Assembly: GCA_902624635.1 (NCBI GenBank)
Contig: CACNYD010000003.1
Coordinates: 1-64,000 of the forward strand
Direction: 5' to 3'
From: an uncultured Pelagibacteraceae bacterium
GTDB lineage: Bacteria; Pseudomonadota; Alphaproteobacteria; Pelagibacterales; Pelagibacteraceae
Length of the DNA: 64,000 nt
Made by a program: the position numbers and the translations under genes. How positions within the stretch are numbered: the first letter of the stretch is position 1; each line of letters starts with the position of its first letter. Below the pieces are notes generated by a model. That model was not told the origin of the DNA. It saw only the letters and a program-made list of their open reading frames with translations, and did no database searches. Positions 50,165 through 60,482 of the stretch are shown here, one piece after another.

Positions 50165-51846
50165 AATAAACCTTCTATATCGCCATCTTTATTTAGCTTA
50201 ATAGAGTCAGCTGCTGGCACTCTTGGAAGTCCTGGCATTGTCATGATCGCTCCACAAACTACAACAATAAATTCAGCACCAGATGAAAGCCTAATCTCTC
50301 TAATTGGTAATGAATGACCTGTTGGTGCACCCTTTAGACTTGGATCTGTTGAAAAACTATATTGAGTTTTTGCAATACATATAGGTAATTCACCATAACC
50401 AGCTTCTTCAAAGTTTTTTAGTTGATCTCTAATTTTAGTATCAGCAATAACTTCACCTGCCCTATAAATCTCTTTTGCTATAGTTTCTATTTTTTTGAAA
50501 AGCGGAGTTTTACTTTCATACAAAAATTTGAATTTAGCCTCATTCTTCTCACATAAATCTGTTACATGTTTAGCTAAATCTTTTGTTCCTTCACCACCAT
50601 CAGCCCAATGCTTACAAATACTTGCTTTAACCCCTAGCTTTTTACAAAAATCAATTAAGGCATCTACTTCTTTATCAGTGTCTTTTATAAAATGATTTAT
50701 AGCTACTGCGACAGGTAAACCAAATTTTTTTACATTTTCAATATGTCTCTCAAGATTTATTAATCCTTTCTTGAGTGCATCAATATTTTCATTTTTTAAA
50801 TCATCTTTTGCAACACCACCATGCATCTTTAAAGCTCTTATAGTTGCAACTATAACTACACAACTTGGTTTTAAACTTGATTTCCTACATTTGATATCTA
50901 AAAATTTTTCAGCCCCTAAATCTGCACCAAAACCTGCTTCAGTAATTACATAGTCTGCAAGTTTTAACCCAGCTTTAGTTGCAATTACCGAATTACATCC
51001 ATGTGCAATATTTGCAAACGGTCCACCATGAATAATCGCAGGATTATTTTCCAGTGTTTGTGTAATATTTGGTCTGATTGCCTCTTTAAGTAAAACAGTC
51101 ATTGGTCCATGAGCATTTAAATCTTTTGCGTAGATTGGTTTTTTTTCTCGCGTGTATGCCACTGTAATATTTCCAATCCTTTTTTCTAAATCTTCAAGGT
51201 CATTAGCAAGACAAAAGATAGCCATTATTTCAGAGGCAACTGTAATATCAAAACCATCTTCTCTAGGAAAACCATTAGCAACACCACCAAGATTAATATT
51301 TATTGATCTCAAAGCTCGATCGTTCATATCCATAACTCTTTTCCAAACAATTCTTCTTACATCTATATTTAATTTATTTCCCCAGTAGATATGATTATCA
51401 ATTAATGCCGACAAAAGATTATGAGCAGATGTTATTGCATGAAAATCTCCAGTGAAGTGAAGATTAATTTGTTCCATAGGGACTACTTGTGCGTATCCAC
51501 CCCCTGCGGCGCCGCCTTTCATTCCAAAGGATGGGCCTAGGCTTGGTTCCCTTAAGCACACAATAGATTTTTTTCCAATTTTATTAAGTCCGTCATTCAA
51601 TCCTACAGAAGTGGTTGTTTTACCTTCACCAGCCGGAGTAGGAGTTATTGCAGTAACTAAAATTAATTTACCGTCTGGTTTTTTTTTTAACGTATTTATG
51701 TATTCCAAGTTAACTTTTGCAATGTGTCTACCCATTGGGCTAAAAGCTGAGCTTTCGTCTGGAACATTTACTTTCGCTAAAATTTCCTTAATTGGAAGCA
51801 TTTTTGCTTCACGAGCAATTTGAATATCTGATTTTATGTCGCTCAT
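50161..51846 (-). CDS. fhs: Formate-tetrahydrofolate ligase
   Basis: [54 protein letters not shown]. Confidence 0.97.
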   Translation of the reverse strand: MSDIKSDIQIAREAKMLPIKEILAKVNVPDESSAFSPMGRHIAKVNLEYINTLKKKPDGKLILVTAITPTPAGEGKTTTSVGLNDGLNKIGKKSIVCLREPSLGPSFGMKGGAAGGGYAQVVPMEQINLHFTGDFHAITSAHNLLSALIDNHIYWGNKLNIDVRRIVWKRVMDMNDRALRSININLGGVANGFPREDGFDITVASEIMAIFCLANDLEDLEKRIGNITVAYTREKKPIYAKDLNAHGPMTVLLKEAIRPNITQTLENNPAIIHGGPFANIAHGCNSVIATKAGLKLADYVITEAGFGADLGAEKFLDIKCRKSSLKPSCVVIVATIRALKMHGGVAKDDLKNENIDALKKGLINLERHIENVKKFGLPVAVAINHFIKDTDKEVDALIDFCKKLGVKASICKHWADGGEGTKDLAKHVTDLCEKNEAKFKFLYESKTPLFKKIETIAKEIYRAGEVIADTKIRDQLKNFEEAGYGELPICIAKTQYSFSTDPSLKGAPTGHSLPIREIRLSSGAEFIVVVCGAIMTMPGLPRVPAADSIKLNKDGDIEGLF

Positions 51847-51962
51847 TGAATTTAATTAAAAACTGGTTGATTAGTATCTCTTTTTAATGCCTTTGGAAAT
51901 ATCTAAAAATTATATATAAAAAAAATATGAACTATTTATACTCATTATTATAAAATTCATTC

Positions 51963-53219
51963 ATGCAAAAATATTCAGTTTTCAGTCTAGTTAAAAATGC
52001 TCTTTCAAATCACGAAAATTGGGACTTGGCTTGGAAAGATCCAACTCCAAAGAATGAGTACGACGTTGTTATCATTGGTGGTGGCGGACATGGTTTAGCA
52101 ACAGCATACTATTTAGCAAAAGAGCATAATATTACCAACGTTGCAATAATTGAAAAAGGTTGGATCGGCGGAGGTAATGTTGGTCGAAATACTACAATAA
52201 TAAGATCAAATTATATGCATGATGAGAATGCATTATTCAGCGAATTTGGAATGGATCTTTGGAGAAGAATGAGTCAGGATTTAAACTACAATGTAATGTT
52301 TTCTCCAAGAGGAATAATAAATCTTGCTCACTCAGATGCACAAATGAATACTTATGCTCGAAGAGGGAATTCGATGAGATTAAATGGAATCGATGCAGTA
52401 CTTTTAAATAGGGAAGAGGTGAAAGAAATTATTCCTATGGCTGATTTTTCTCAGAATGTAAGATTCCCAATTTTTGGAGGACTAATGCAGCCTAGTGCAG
52501 GAACAGCTAGACACGATGCTGTTGCATGGGGTTATGCACGTCAAGCAGATGATATGGGTGTAGACATTATTCAAAATTGTGAAGTAATTGGGTTTGATGT
52601 ATCTGCAGGAAAAATTAATGGAGTAAGAACTTCTCGTGGAGACATAAAAGCAAAAAAAATTGGGTTATGTGTTGCAGGTAGCACAAATATTTTAGCTGAA
52701 AAATTAAATATGACATTGCCAATTGAGACTCATTTACTTCAGGCATGTGTATCTGAGCCGGTAAAACCAGTTTTAGATAAAGTAGTTACTTTTGGTGCTG
52801 GACATTTTTATATAAGCCAGTCTGATAAAGGAGAAATGGTTATGGGTGGTGATCTTGATGGATACAATAGTTATGCACAAAGAGGCAATCTTCCAACTCT
52901 TCAACATGTTCTTACCGAGGGAATTGCAATGATGCCTTTCTTAAGTAAATTGAAAATGCTGAGAACTTGGGGTGGAATAATGGATATGTCTATGGATGGT
53001 TCACCAATAATAGACAAAACTCATATTGAAGGTTTGTATTTAAATTGTGGTTGGTGCTACGGTGGATTTAAAGCAACGCCTGCATCTGGTTGGACATTTG
53101 CACACACGATTGCACAAGATAGAGTTCATGAATTGAATGCGGGCTATAGTTTAAATAGATTTAATACTGGTCACTTACTTGATGAAAAAGGACTTGGTAC
53201 AAAAACTTGGATTTCATAA
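51963..53219 (+). CDS. mgdA: N-methylglutamate dehydrogenase subunit A / sarcosine oxidase beta-like
   Basis: VVIIGGGGHGLATAYYLAKEHNITNVAIIEKGWIGGGNVGRNTTIIRSNY (SoxB-type). Confidence 0.8.
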   Translation: MQKYSVFSLVKNALSNHENWDLAWKDPTPKNEYDVVIIGGGGHGLATAYYLAKEHNITNVAIIEKGWIGGGNVGRNTTIIRSNYMHDENALFSEFGMDLWRRMSQDLNYNVMFSPRGIINLAHSDAQMNTYARRGNSMRLNGIDAVLLNREEVKEIIPMADFSQNVRFPIFGGLMQPSAGTARHDAVAWGYARQADDMGVDIIQNCEVIGFDVSAGKINGVRTSRGDIKAKKIGLCVAGSTNILAEKLNMTLPIETHLLQACVSEPVKPVLDKVVTFGAGHFYISQSDKGEMVMGGDLDGYNSYAQRGNLPTLQHVLTEGIAMMPFLSKLKMLRTWGGIMDMSMDGSPIIDKTHIEGLYLNCGWCYGGFKATPASGWTFAHTIAQDRVHELNAGYSLNRFNTGHLLDEKGLGTKTWIS

Positions 53220-53489
53220 ATGCTTCATATAAAATGTCCACACTGTGGAATGAGATCGCAGAATGAATTTTCATATGGTGGTGATGCAACTGTTAAACGA
53301 CCAGAATTAGGTGAAGAAATATCTGATCACGATTGGGATAATTTTGTTTACAATAGAAAAAGCTTGAGAGGAAAGCATTGGGAGTTATGGCAACATTTAT
53401 CAGGTTGCAGACAATGGATTAAAGTTCAGAGAGATACAGCTACACACGAAATTTTTAAAACTCTTAAAGCAAACGAAGATATTTCATAA
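53220..53489 (+). CDS. mgdB: N-methylglutamate dehydrogenase subunit B / sarcosine oxidase delta-like
   Basis: MLHIKCPHCGMRSQNEFSYGGDA; W-rich, HLSGCRQWIKVQRDTATHE. Confidence 0.82.
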   Translation: MLHIKCPHCGMRSQNEFSYGGDATVKRPELGEEISDHDWDNFVYNRKSLRGKHWELWQHLSGCRQWIKVQRDTATHEIFKTLKANEDIS

Positions 53490-56485
53490 TGACACAAAGT
53501 TTTAGATTAGAAACTGGCGGATTAATAAATAGAGATAAAAAAATTTCTTTTAAATTTAATGGTAAAAATTATTTTGGTTATGAGGGAGACACTCTTGCTT
53601 CTGCATTAATTGCCAATGGAGTTCATTTAATTGGAAGAAGTTTCAAATATCATAGACCAAGAGGTTTTTTTGGTGCTGGGGTTGATGAGCCATATGCAAT
53701 AGTTCAATTATACAGAAACGGTGAAACTGAACCGAATATTAAAGCCACTGAACAAGAACTTTTTGAAGGTCTAGAGGCAAAAAGTGTTAATTGTTGGCCG
53801 AGTGTGAATTTTGATGTTGGAGCTATAAATAATTTTTTAAAAATATTCCTTCCTGCTGGTTTTTATTACAAGACTTTCATGTGGCCAAAAAGTTTTTGGT
53901 ATAAAATTTATGAACCATTCATCAGAAAAGCTGCTGGCTTAGGCACCGCATCCATAAAACATGATAAAGAAAGATATGAACATAAATATGAATATTGTGA
54001 TCTGTTAATCACAGGCTCAGGTCCATCTGGATTAGCGAGTGCTTATTCAGCTGCAAAAAATGGTGCTAAAGTAATTCTCGCAGAGGACAAATCACGATTT
54101 GGAGGAACTCTATTAACCAGTGATGTTAATATAGGTAATCAATCAGGTAAAGAGTGGGCAGATAGTATTGTTTCTGAACTTAAAGAAATGTCTAATGTTA
54201 CTATAAAAAACAGGTCTCAAGTTTTTGGTTATTATGATCATAACATGTTAGTTATGTCAGAAAGAATAAGTGACCACTTACCAGAAACAAAAAAATATCA
54301 TCCAAAGCAAAGACTTTGGTATATTAGAGCAAAAGAGGTATTAATTTCATCTGGATCAATAGAAAGACCAATTGTATTTGGCAATAATGATACTCCAGGT
54401 GTGATGCTGTCTTCAGCCGCAAAAGAATACATGAAAGTGTATGGTGTATTAGTTGGAAAAAAACCGCTTGTATTTACAAACAATGATAGTGGTTATGAAA
54501 CAGCGATTGAATTCAAAAAGAATGGTGTTGATCCAATAATTTTAGATACAAGAAAAGAACCTCAATCAGAGATTATTGAAGAGGCAAAAAATATGAATAT
54601 TGATATAAAAAATTCATATGTGGTCGTAGCTGCTCAAGGATATAAAAAGGTAAAATCAGCTGACATAGCTAAAATTTCAGATGATAAAGAAGAGCTTGGG
54701 TCAGTTGAAAATATAAAATGCGATTGTATTTGTGTCTCTGGTTTTTGGACTCCCACAATTCATTTGGCATCACAATCTGGAAATAAAACAAAATTTAATG
54801 CGGAAATCGATGCATTTGTTCCTGGAACATCTAAACAAAATGAAAAAACTTTAGGGGCTGCTAATGGGATCTACACATTAGAAGAGACTTTAAAAGACTC
54901 TTTTGAAAAAGGAAATCAACTTTCAAAAGAAATTACAAATAATGATAACAAGGTTTCCTTTCCTAATGTTGTTGAAAAAAAATCTACGGTTCATGATAAA
55001 TTTTGGTGCGTACCATTACCAAAGGGAAAAAATTATAAAAGGTTTTTAGATTTTCAAAATGATGTTGCAGTTTCCGACATAGAGATAGCTCTTAAAGAGG
55101 GATATAGGTCTATTGAACACGTAAAAAGATATACTACACTTGGCATGGCTACTGACCAAGGTAAGACAAGTAATCTTAACGGTTTACAATTAGTGTCGAA
55201 AATTGAGAATAAAGTTGTTCCAGCAGTCGGGCACACAACTTTTAGACCACCTTATTCACCAGTTTCTATTGGAGCAATTGTTGGAAGGGAAGTAGGAAAA
55301 CATTCAAAACCAACTAGAAAATCTCCAATGCATTCATGGCATGAAAAAAATAATGCAGTCTTTGTTGATGCAGGTGTATGGTTAAGACCAAGATATTATA
55401 AACGTGGTGATGAAAATTTATTTGAGGCGTCAAAAAGAGAAGCTAAAAATGTAAGAACTAATGTAGGTGTTTGTGACGTCACCACTTTAGGTAAAATTGA
55501 TATTAAAGGTCCGGATGCAGCGGAGCTTTTAAATAGAGTTTATACAAATGCCTGGTTAAAACTTCCAGTTAGCAAAGCACGATATGGTGTTATGTTGAGA
55601 GAAGATGGAATTGTTATGGATGATGGAACAACAACAAGAATATCAGAAAATCATTACCATATGACCACTACAACAGCACAGGCTGCTAATGTTTTATCAC
55701 ATTTAGAATATTATCTACAGCTTGTTTGGCCAGAGCTAAATGTGAATGTAGTTTCAACTACTGAACAATGGGCAGGAGCTGCAATTGCTGGACCAAAATC
55801 AAGAGAAGTATTGAAAAAACTTTTTCCAAATTCTGACGTAACGAACGAAGGACTTCCTTTTATGGGCTACATGGAGGGTGATCTATTTGGAGTAAAAGCT
55901 AAAATTTTTAGAATTTCATTTTCTGGTGAACTTGCATACGAAGTAAATGTTGAGTCGGATTATGGATATTTTATGTGGGAAAAAATAATAGAAGTTGGTG
56001 AAGAGTTTGGAATTCAACCATATGGAACAGAAGCACTTTCAACTTTAAGAATTGAGATGGGACATGTTGCAGGTTCAGAGCTTGATGGAAGAACTATTCC
56101 TTATGACAATTCTCTTGAGGGACTTCTTAGCAAAAAGAAGGATTTTATTGGAAAAAGATCTTTATCAAGAAAAGCTTTTGCAGCTGAGGATAGACAAAAA
56201 ATTGTTGGTGTTGTCCCATTAGATAAAAAAACAAGTATTCCAGAGGGATCTCATTTAGTTAAAGATTCAAATGCTCCACTTCCAAATCCAAAATTAGGTT
56301 ATATTTCAGCCTCATGCTGGAGTGTTGAACACGACAATCCATTTTCTTTAGCAATTCTAAAAGATGGTAAGAATATGATAGGAGAAAAGTTATTTGTAAT
56401 GTCACCTTTAAAAAATAAAGTAATTCCAGTTGAGATAGTGTCATCACATTATGTTGACCCGAAAGGTGAGCGAGTTAGGTCATGA
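53489..56485 (+). CDS. mgdC: N-methylglutamate dehydrogenase subunit C / sarcosine oxidase alpha-like
   Basis: SoxA-like: SFKYHRPRGFFGAGVDEP, ITGSGPSGLASAYSAAKNG, C-terminal GcvT domain. Confidence 0.82.
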   Translation: MTQSFRLETGGLINRDKKISFKFNGKNYFGYEGDTLASALIANGVHLIGRSFKYHRPRGFFGAGVDEPYAIVQLYRNGETEPNIKATEQELFEGLEAKSVNCWPSVNFDVGAINNFLKIFLPAGFYYKTFMWPKSFWYKIYEPFIRKAAGLGTASIKHDKERYEHKYEYCDLLITGSGPSGLASAYSAAKNGAKVILAEDKSRFGGTLLTSDVNIGNQSGKEWADSIVSELKEMSNVTIKNRSQVFGYYDHNMLVMSERISDHLPETKKYHPKQRLWYIRAKEVLISSGSIERPIVFGNNDTPGVMLSSAAKEYMKVYGVLVGKKPLVFTNNDSGYETAIEFKKNGVDPIILDTRKEPQSEIIEEAKNMNIDIKNSYVVVAAQGYKKVKSADIAKISDDKEELGSVENIKCDCICVSGFWTPTIHLASQSGNKTKFNAEIDAFVPGTSKQNEKTLGAANGIYTLEETLKDSFEKGNQLSKEITNNDNKVSFPNVVEKKSTVHDKFWCVPLPKGKNYKRFLDFQNDVAVSDIEIALKEGYRSIEHVKRYTTLGMATDQGKTSNLNGLQLVSKIENKVVPAVGHTTFRPPYSPVSIGAIVGREVGKHSKPTRKSPMHSWHEKNNAVFVDAGVWLRPRYYKRGDENLFEASKREAKNVRTNVGVCDVTTLGKIDIKGPDAAELLNRVYTNAWLKLPVSKARYGVMLREDGIVMDDGTTTRISENHYHMTTTTAQAANVLSHLEYYLQLVWPELNVNVVSTTEQWAGAAIAGPKSREVLKKLFPNSDVTNEGLPFMGYMEGDLFGVKAKIFRISFSGELAYEVNVESDYGYFMWEKIIEVGEEFGIQPYGTEALSTLRIEMGHVAGSELDGRTIPYDNSLEGLLSKKKDFIGKRSLSRKAFAAEDRQKIVGVVPLDKKTSIPEGSHLVKDSNAPLPNPKLGYISASCWSVEHDNPFSLAILKDGKNMIGEKLFVMSPLKNKVIPVEIVSSHYVDPKGERVRS

Positions 56486-57069
56486 GTTTAATTTCTGCAT
56501 TAGCAAATGTTCATTATCAAGGACAATTCGGGGACTTTGAGGACAAAAAAGGAGATGATCTTTTAAAAATTTCAGAGAAAAAAAATTTATTAATTGTACA
56601 AATTGTACAGTTTAAAAATTCTAATGTTTCAATTGAAAATATAGATATTGATGGCTTAAAATTAAAAGACACTGCTTTAAATGTGGCTTTCAATGAAAAT
56701 ACAAGAATCTTATGGAATGGCCCAAAAAATTGGCTGTTAGTATCCTCAAAAAAAGAGTTAGTCAAAAATATTTCTTTAACGTGTAAAGAAACAGATTTTG
56801 CGGTGACTGATTTATCTCATTCGAGAGCTGTAATTGAAATAGAGGGGAATTATGTATTAGAGGTTTTAAAAAAAGGATCACCATTTAATTATGATATTTT
56901 GAAGAAAAATAATTCAATAAATTCTCTTTATAACAATATTGCTTTCACAGTAGATTTGCTAAATGACAAACCATTCAAAGTAAGGTTATTTGCATTAAGA
57001 AGTTTTGGTGAGTCTTTGTACCATTCTATTACTGATGCCTCACTAGAGTTTGGTTACGAAAATAAATAG
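56482..57069 (+). CDS. mgdD: N-methylglutamate dehydrogenase subunit D / sarcosine oxidase gamma-like
   Basis: Last gene of soxBDAG-like operon; LWNGPKNWLLVS, VTDLSHSRAVIEIEG. Confidence 0.72.
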   Translation: MSLISALANVHYQGQFGDFEDKKGDDLLKISEKKNLLIVQIVQFKNSNVSIENIDIDGLKLKDTALNVAFNENTRILWNGPKNWLLVSSKKELVKNISLTCKETDFAVTDLSHSRAVIEIEGNYVLEVLKKGSPFNYDILKKNNSINSLYNNIAFTVDLLNDKPFKVRLFALRSFGESLYHSITDASLEFGYENK

Positions 57070-57075
57070 CCTAGA

Positions 57076-57924
57076 TTAATCTCTGGTAGCTATATAAACT
57101 CCTATTGACGTTATCAAAAAACCTAAAAGATCAGTTACCGTTAGGCTTTCCCCTAAAAAAAACCAAGCCATTAAAGCGGATGTTGCAGGGATAAGAAAAA
57201 AAATTGAGACTGTCTTGCTCGCAGAATTTTTTTTGATTAAAAACATTAAAATTGTAAAAGCACCAAAAGACACAAGAAGTATTTGATGACCCATTGCTAG
57301 AAAAAATGTTTTTGTAAATGCTATATATGGTTTTGTAAAAAATATGACAACGAGGATATGAAAAAAACAGCCTCCTACAGCTTGATAAAAATTACTTACG
57401 GACAAAGGTAAATTATTACTTAATTTTTTTTGCCAAATTGTTGATGCTGTTATTGAAATTAACGCAATTATTGTAGCGACTAGACCTAGCAATGGAATCT
57501 TCGACCCTAAATCTAATCCTAAAACAAGTGTTGCACCAAAAAATCCAAGTAAAACACCAATCCATTGTTTAAAAGTTACCTTTTCATTTAAGATTGGTCC
57601 GCTAAGGATATTAGTTAAAATTGGTTGAAGAGTTACAATTAATGCAGCAATACTCGTAGGCATACCAATAGAAATTGAGTAAAAAACTCCCCCTAGATAT
57701 AAACCATGAAAAAGAACACCACTTAGGACTGATTCGATTAAGTTTTTTCTTTTTATTATAATGGAATAATTAGAATAAATTGAGAATGATAAAAATCCAA
57801 CTGCTACAAAGAAAAAACGAAAAGCAAGGGCAGCAAATGGATCACTATTATCAATGATAGGTTTAGTAGTTATAAATGCAGATGACCAAAGGATTATAAA
57901 AATAAAAGGAAAAATTTTGATCAT
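57076..57924 (-). CDS. EamA/DMT-family transporter
   Basis: About 10 TM; SSAFITTKPIIDNSDPFAALAFRF; LGFFGATLVLG. Confidence 0.85.
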   Translation of the reverse strand: MIKIFPFIFIILWSSAFITTKPIIDNSDPFAALAFRFFFVAVGFLSFSIYSNYSIIIKRKNLIESVLSGVLFHGLYLGGVFYSISIGMPTSIAALIVTLQPILTNILSGPILNEKVTFKQWIGVLLGFFGATLVLGLDLGSKIPLLGLVATIIALISITASTIWQKKLSNNLPLSVSNFYQAVGGCFFHILVVIFFTKPYIAFTKTFFLAMGHQILLVSFGAFTILMFLIKKNSASKTVSIFFLIPATSALMAWFFLGESLTVTDLLGFLITSIGVYIATRD

Positions 57925-58037
57925 GTTAAAAAATGACGTAAAATAAGATGAAATACCACAATATTTTATTAAGATTAAAGCTTATTTTGGACAATTTATT
58001 AATTGTAGCTTCTGACCAAATCAAATAATTTTAACCT

Positions 58038-58436
58038 GTGATTTTGAGATTTTTAAAAATTAGTTTGTTTCTCTCGTCGTTTTTATTTTTGACGGGTTTC
58101 GTTCCTTTACCTGCTGTTTTGGGACCTGCAATCACAGCAGCTACATCAGGAAATTTAGTTAAAGCTACTGCTCAATTAGTCTTTGATAATGAATTTAAGA
58201 AAAAAACAGGCAAAAGTTCTCTTGGTTACATCACAGAAGAAGTATCAAAAAATAATCAAGAAAAGCGTTTTAATAAAGATTTCAAAGATCTAATTGAAAA
58301 AAGAGTAAAAATAGTTCATCAAAAACTAGTTGATCAAAATAATGAAACAAAAATAATTAAAGATTTTAAAATTTTAGTCGAAAAAAGAATTCAATTAACT
58401 CACAAAAAGCTTATACAACAAAAAATTAATCAGTAA
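58038..58436 (+). CDS. Small secreted protein of unknown function (GTG start)
   Basis: Signal peptide, then charged repeated KDFKDLIEKRVKIVHQKLVDQ / KDFKILVEKRIQLTHKKLIQQ. Confidence 0.55.
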   Translation: MILRFLKISLFLSSFLFLTGFVPLPAVLGPAITAATSGNLVKATAQLVFDNEFKKKTGKSSLGYITEEVSKNNQEKRFNKDFKDLIEKRVKIVHQKLVDQNNETKIIKDFKILVEKRIQLTHKKLIQQKINQ

Positions 58437-58842
58437 GATTTAAAAGAATTAATTTTTTTTGGTTTGTTTCTTTACACCACAATTCATAACTTTCACACAT
58501 TCTCCATAGGTGATCAAACGCACGTTGAGAAATTTCTAAAGGGAAATGACTTTTGGTGTAATAAAGCTCTGGGTATTGGATTAATTGTTTAATCATCATC
58601 TCTCTTTGTATTTTTAGTAATCTCATTGTCTCCTCAGGTACTTTTTCATTTTTTTTCTTTAATTCTTTAAACCAATTGTCATGAAATTTACCACTGCTTA
58701 CCTCTTTATAAGTTCTGGAGCCAATAAAACCATCTATGGCATCTATATTAGAAAAACCATTATTTCTTTTTTTAATTTCTGAGACTTCTAAATATATTTT
58801 TTCTGCTACATGTAAAATATACGGTTTGTCTTTAGATTTCAT
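58426..58842 (-). CDS. Conserved hypothetical protein
   Basis: Intact 138-codon ORF overlapping the racemase stop/start junction. Confidence 0.5.
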   Translation of the reverse strand: MKSKDKPYILHVAEKIYLEVSEIKKRNNGFSNIDAIDGFIGSRTYKEVSSGKFHDNWFKELKKKNEKVPEETMRLLKIQREMMIKQLIQYPELYYTKSHFPLEISQRAFDHLWRMCESYELWCKETNQKKLILLNLTD

Positions 58843-59588
58843 TATTTACGATATTTTTTCATTGCCGCATTGGCTAATATCAAATTCGGATCTAAAAAAA
58901 TTTTTGAGGTCTTTACTTTACTTAAAGATTTAAATGCAAATATGGCTATAGGTAATTCAGTACACCCTAAAATTATTTTTTTACATTTTTTTTTAATTAA
59001 ATAATTTATAGCTGGCTTGATAATTCTACTGGCAGCTTTTACATTTCCCATTTTGACGAATTTTATCGCTTTATTTACAGAATTTTTTTGTAGAGATTTA
59101 TTTGGAAAAACAAGATTATAATTTTTATCAAAAAATTTATTGTAAACTCCAGTGTTTAAAGTACCCTCAGTTGCTAATAACCCAATTGATGTATTTTTTT
59201 TACATTTTTTTTTTGCGTGAATAAACACCTCTTTTGGCATATTTATAATTGGTAATTTTATTCTTTTTCTTAAATCATCATACCAATAGTGTGCTGTATT
59301 ACACGGAATAACAATAAACCTACATTTACTTTTTTTAAGTATATTACACCCGTGTAATAAACTTTTTAAAACCAATGAGTATTTTTTTTCAAATTCATTA
59401 TTTTTTTTCCAATCTGATAAATTCTTCGTATGAACGCCTATCGACTCCGGTCTTCCAGGAATATTTGATTTGTTGAAAAGGAGAAACAAAGGATATTCTT
59501 GATCAATTTTTCCCCTATAAAGGATTGCAAGTTTATTACAAAAGTCTAGGCCAGCTTGTGTGCCCATGCCACCTAAAATTCCAATCAT
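58842..59588 (-). CDS. Aspartate/glutamate racemase family protein
   Basis: GILGGMGTQAGLDF, IPCNTAHYWYDDL, ILGCTELPIAIF. Confidence 0.88.
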   Translation of the reverse strand: MIGILGGMGTQAGLDFCNKLAILYRGKIDQEYPLFLLFNKSNIPGRPESIGVHTKNLSDWKKNNEFEKKYSLVLKSLLHGCNILKKSKCRFIVIPCNTAHYWYDDLRKRIKLPIINMPKEVFIHAKKKCKKNTSIGLLATEGTLNTGVYNKFFDKNYNLVFPNKSLQKNSVNKAIKFVKMGNVKAASRIIKPAINYLIKKKCKKIILGCTELPIAIFAFKSLSKVKTSKIFLDPNLILANAAMKKYRK

Positions 59589-59618
59589 CCTAATTTTATT
59601 TTATTGATTTTAAATTTT

Positions 59619-59674
59619 ATTATTGGCTACAAATATACAAATATAATCAAATTGTAAATCTTATAGCCAATAAT
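59619..59674. repeat. 11-bp perfect inverted repeat with 34-nt spacer between csp and racemase genes
   Basis: ATTATTGGCTA ... TAGCCAATAAT. Confidence 0.6.
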
Positions 59675-59688
59675 TTATATAATGAAAA

Positions 59689-59895
59689 TTATGCAGTTTT
59701 TAAGTTAACTGCTGAAGGACCTTTAGGACCATCTTCAACATCGAAAGTCAAAGCTTGACCCTCATCTAAACCGTTCATACCAGCATCTCTTACAGCTGAA
59801 ACATGTACAAACACATCTTTTTCTTTATCATCTCTTTCAATAAAACCAAACCCTTTGGTTGGATTGAACCATTTTACTTTTCCTTGTAGACTCAT
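59689..59895 (-). CDS. cspA: Cold-shock domain protein
   Basis: [27 protein letters not shown]. Confidence 0.96.
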   Translation of the reverse strand: MSLQGKVKWFNPTKGFGFIERDDKEKDVFVHVSAVRDAGMNGLDEGQALTFDVEDGPKGPSAVNLKTA

Positions 59896-60014
59896 ATTTT
59901 TTCTTTTCGTTTTAATGTTTATTAATTTATTACTTAAATTAAAGTAATAATGTCTTTCTTTATAATTTAATCAGTTTTGTCAACAAAATAGACTATTTTT
60001 TGAATATTTAATTT

Positions 60015-60482
60015 TTAAGTGTTGTTAATTAACTTTGATAAATAAATAGAATTTTTATCCTCCTTATAATGAGCAAACGGTTTACAGGGCTTAAATCCAC
60101 ATAAATCAAATAATTTTCTTGCTGGTTTAAAGAATATCCCTGCTCCAGTTTCTATGCTAATTCGTTCAATATTTAATTTTTTAGCTTCATCAAACAAATG
60201 ATTAATAAGTTTAACTCCATTCCCTTTATTCCTAAAATCATCATGTAATCTTATTGATTTAAATTCACCATGATCTTTATTTAAAATTTTAAGAGCACCG
60301 CAACCTATCAAGTTGTTATCATCCCATAAACTCCAAAATTTTATAGATGGTACTTTTAAACCTTCAATATCTAAAACATGAGCACTTCCTTCAGGAGAAG
60401 CTTCCCTTAGTTCTATAAAATGTTTTTTTAAAAGTTCATTGACATCTGAATTGTCAAAGTTTCCCTCAATAGTTTTAAACAT
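60015..60482 (-). CDS. GNAT-family N-acetyltransferase
   Basis: IGCGALKILNKDHGEFKSIRLHDDFRNKGNGVKLINHLFDEA. Confidence 0.88.
   Translation of the reverse strand: MFKTIEGNFDNSDVNELLKKHFIELREASPEGSAHVLDIEGLKVPSIKFWSLWDDNNLIGCGALKILNKDHGEFKSIRLHDDFRNKGNGVKLINHLFDEAKKLNIERISIETGAGIFFKPARKLFDLCGFKPCKPFAHYKEDKNSIYLSKLINNT

Noticed and set aside
57991-58006. ACAATTTATTAATTGT hairpin in the DMT transporter/secreted protein gap
   Set aside because: Six-bp AT-rich stem without T-tract; expected by chance at this composition.
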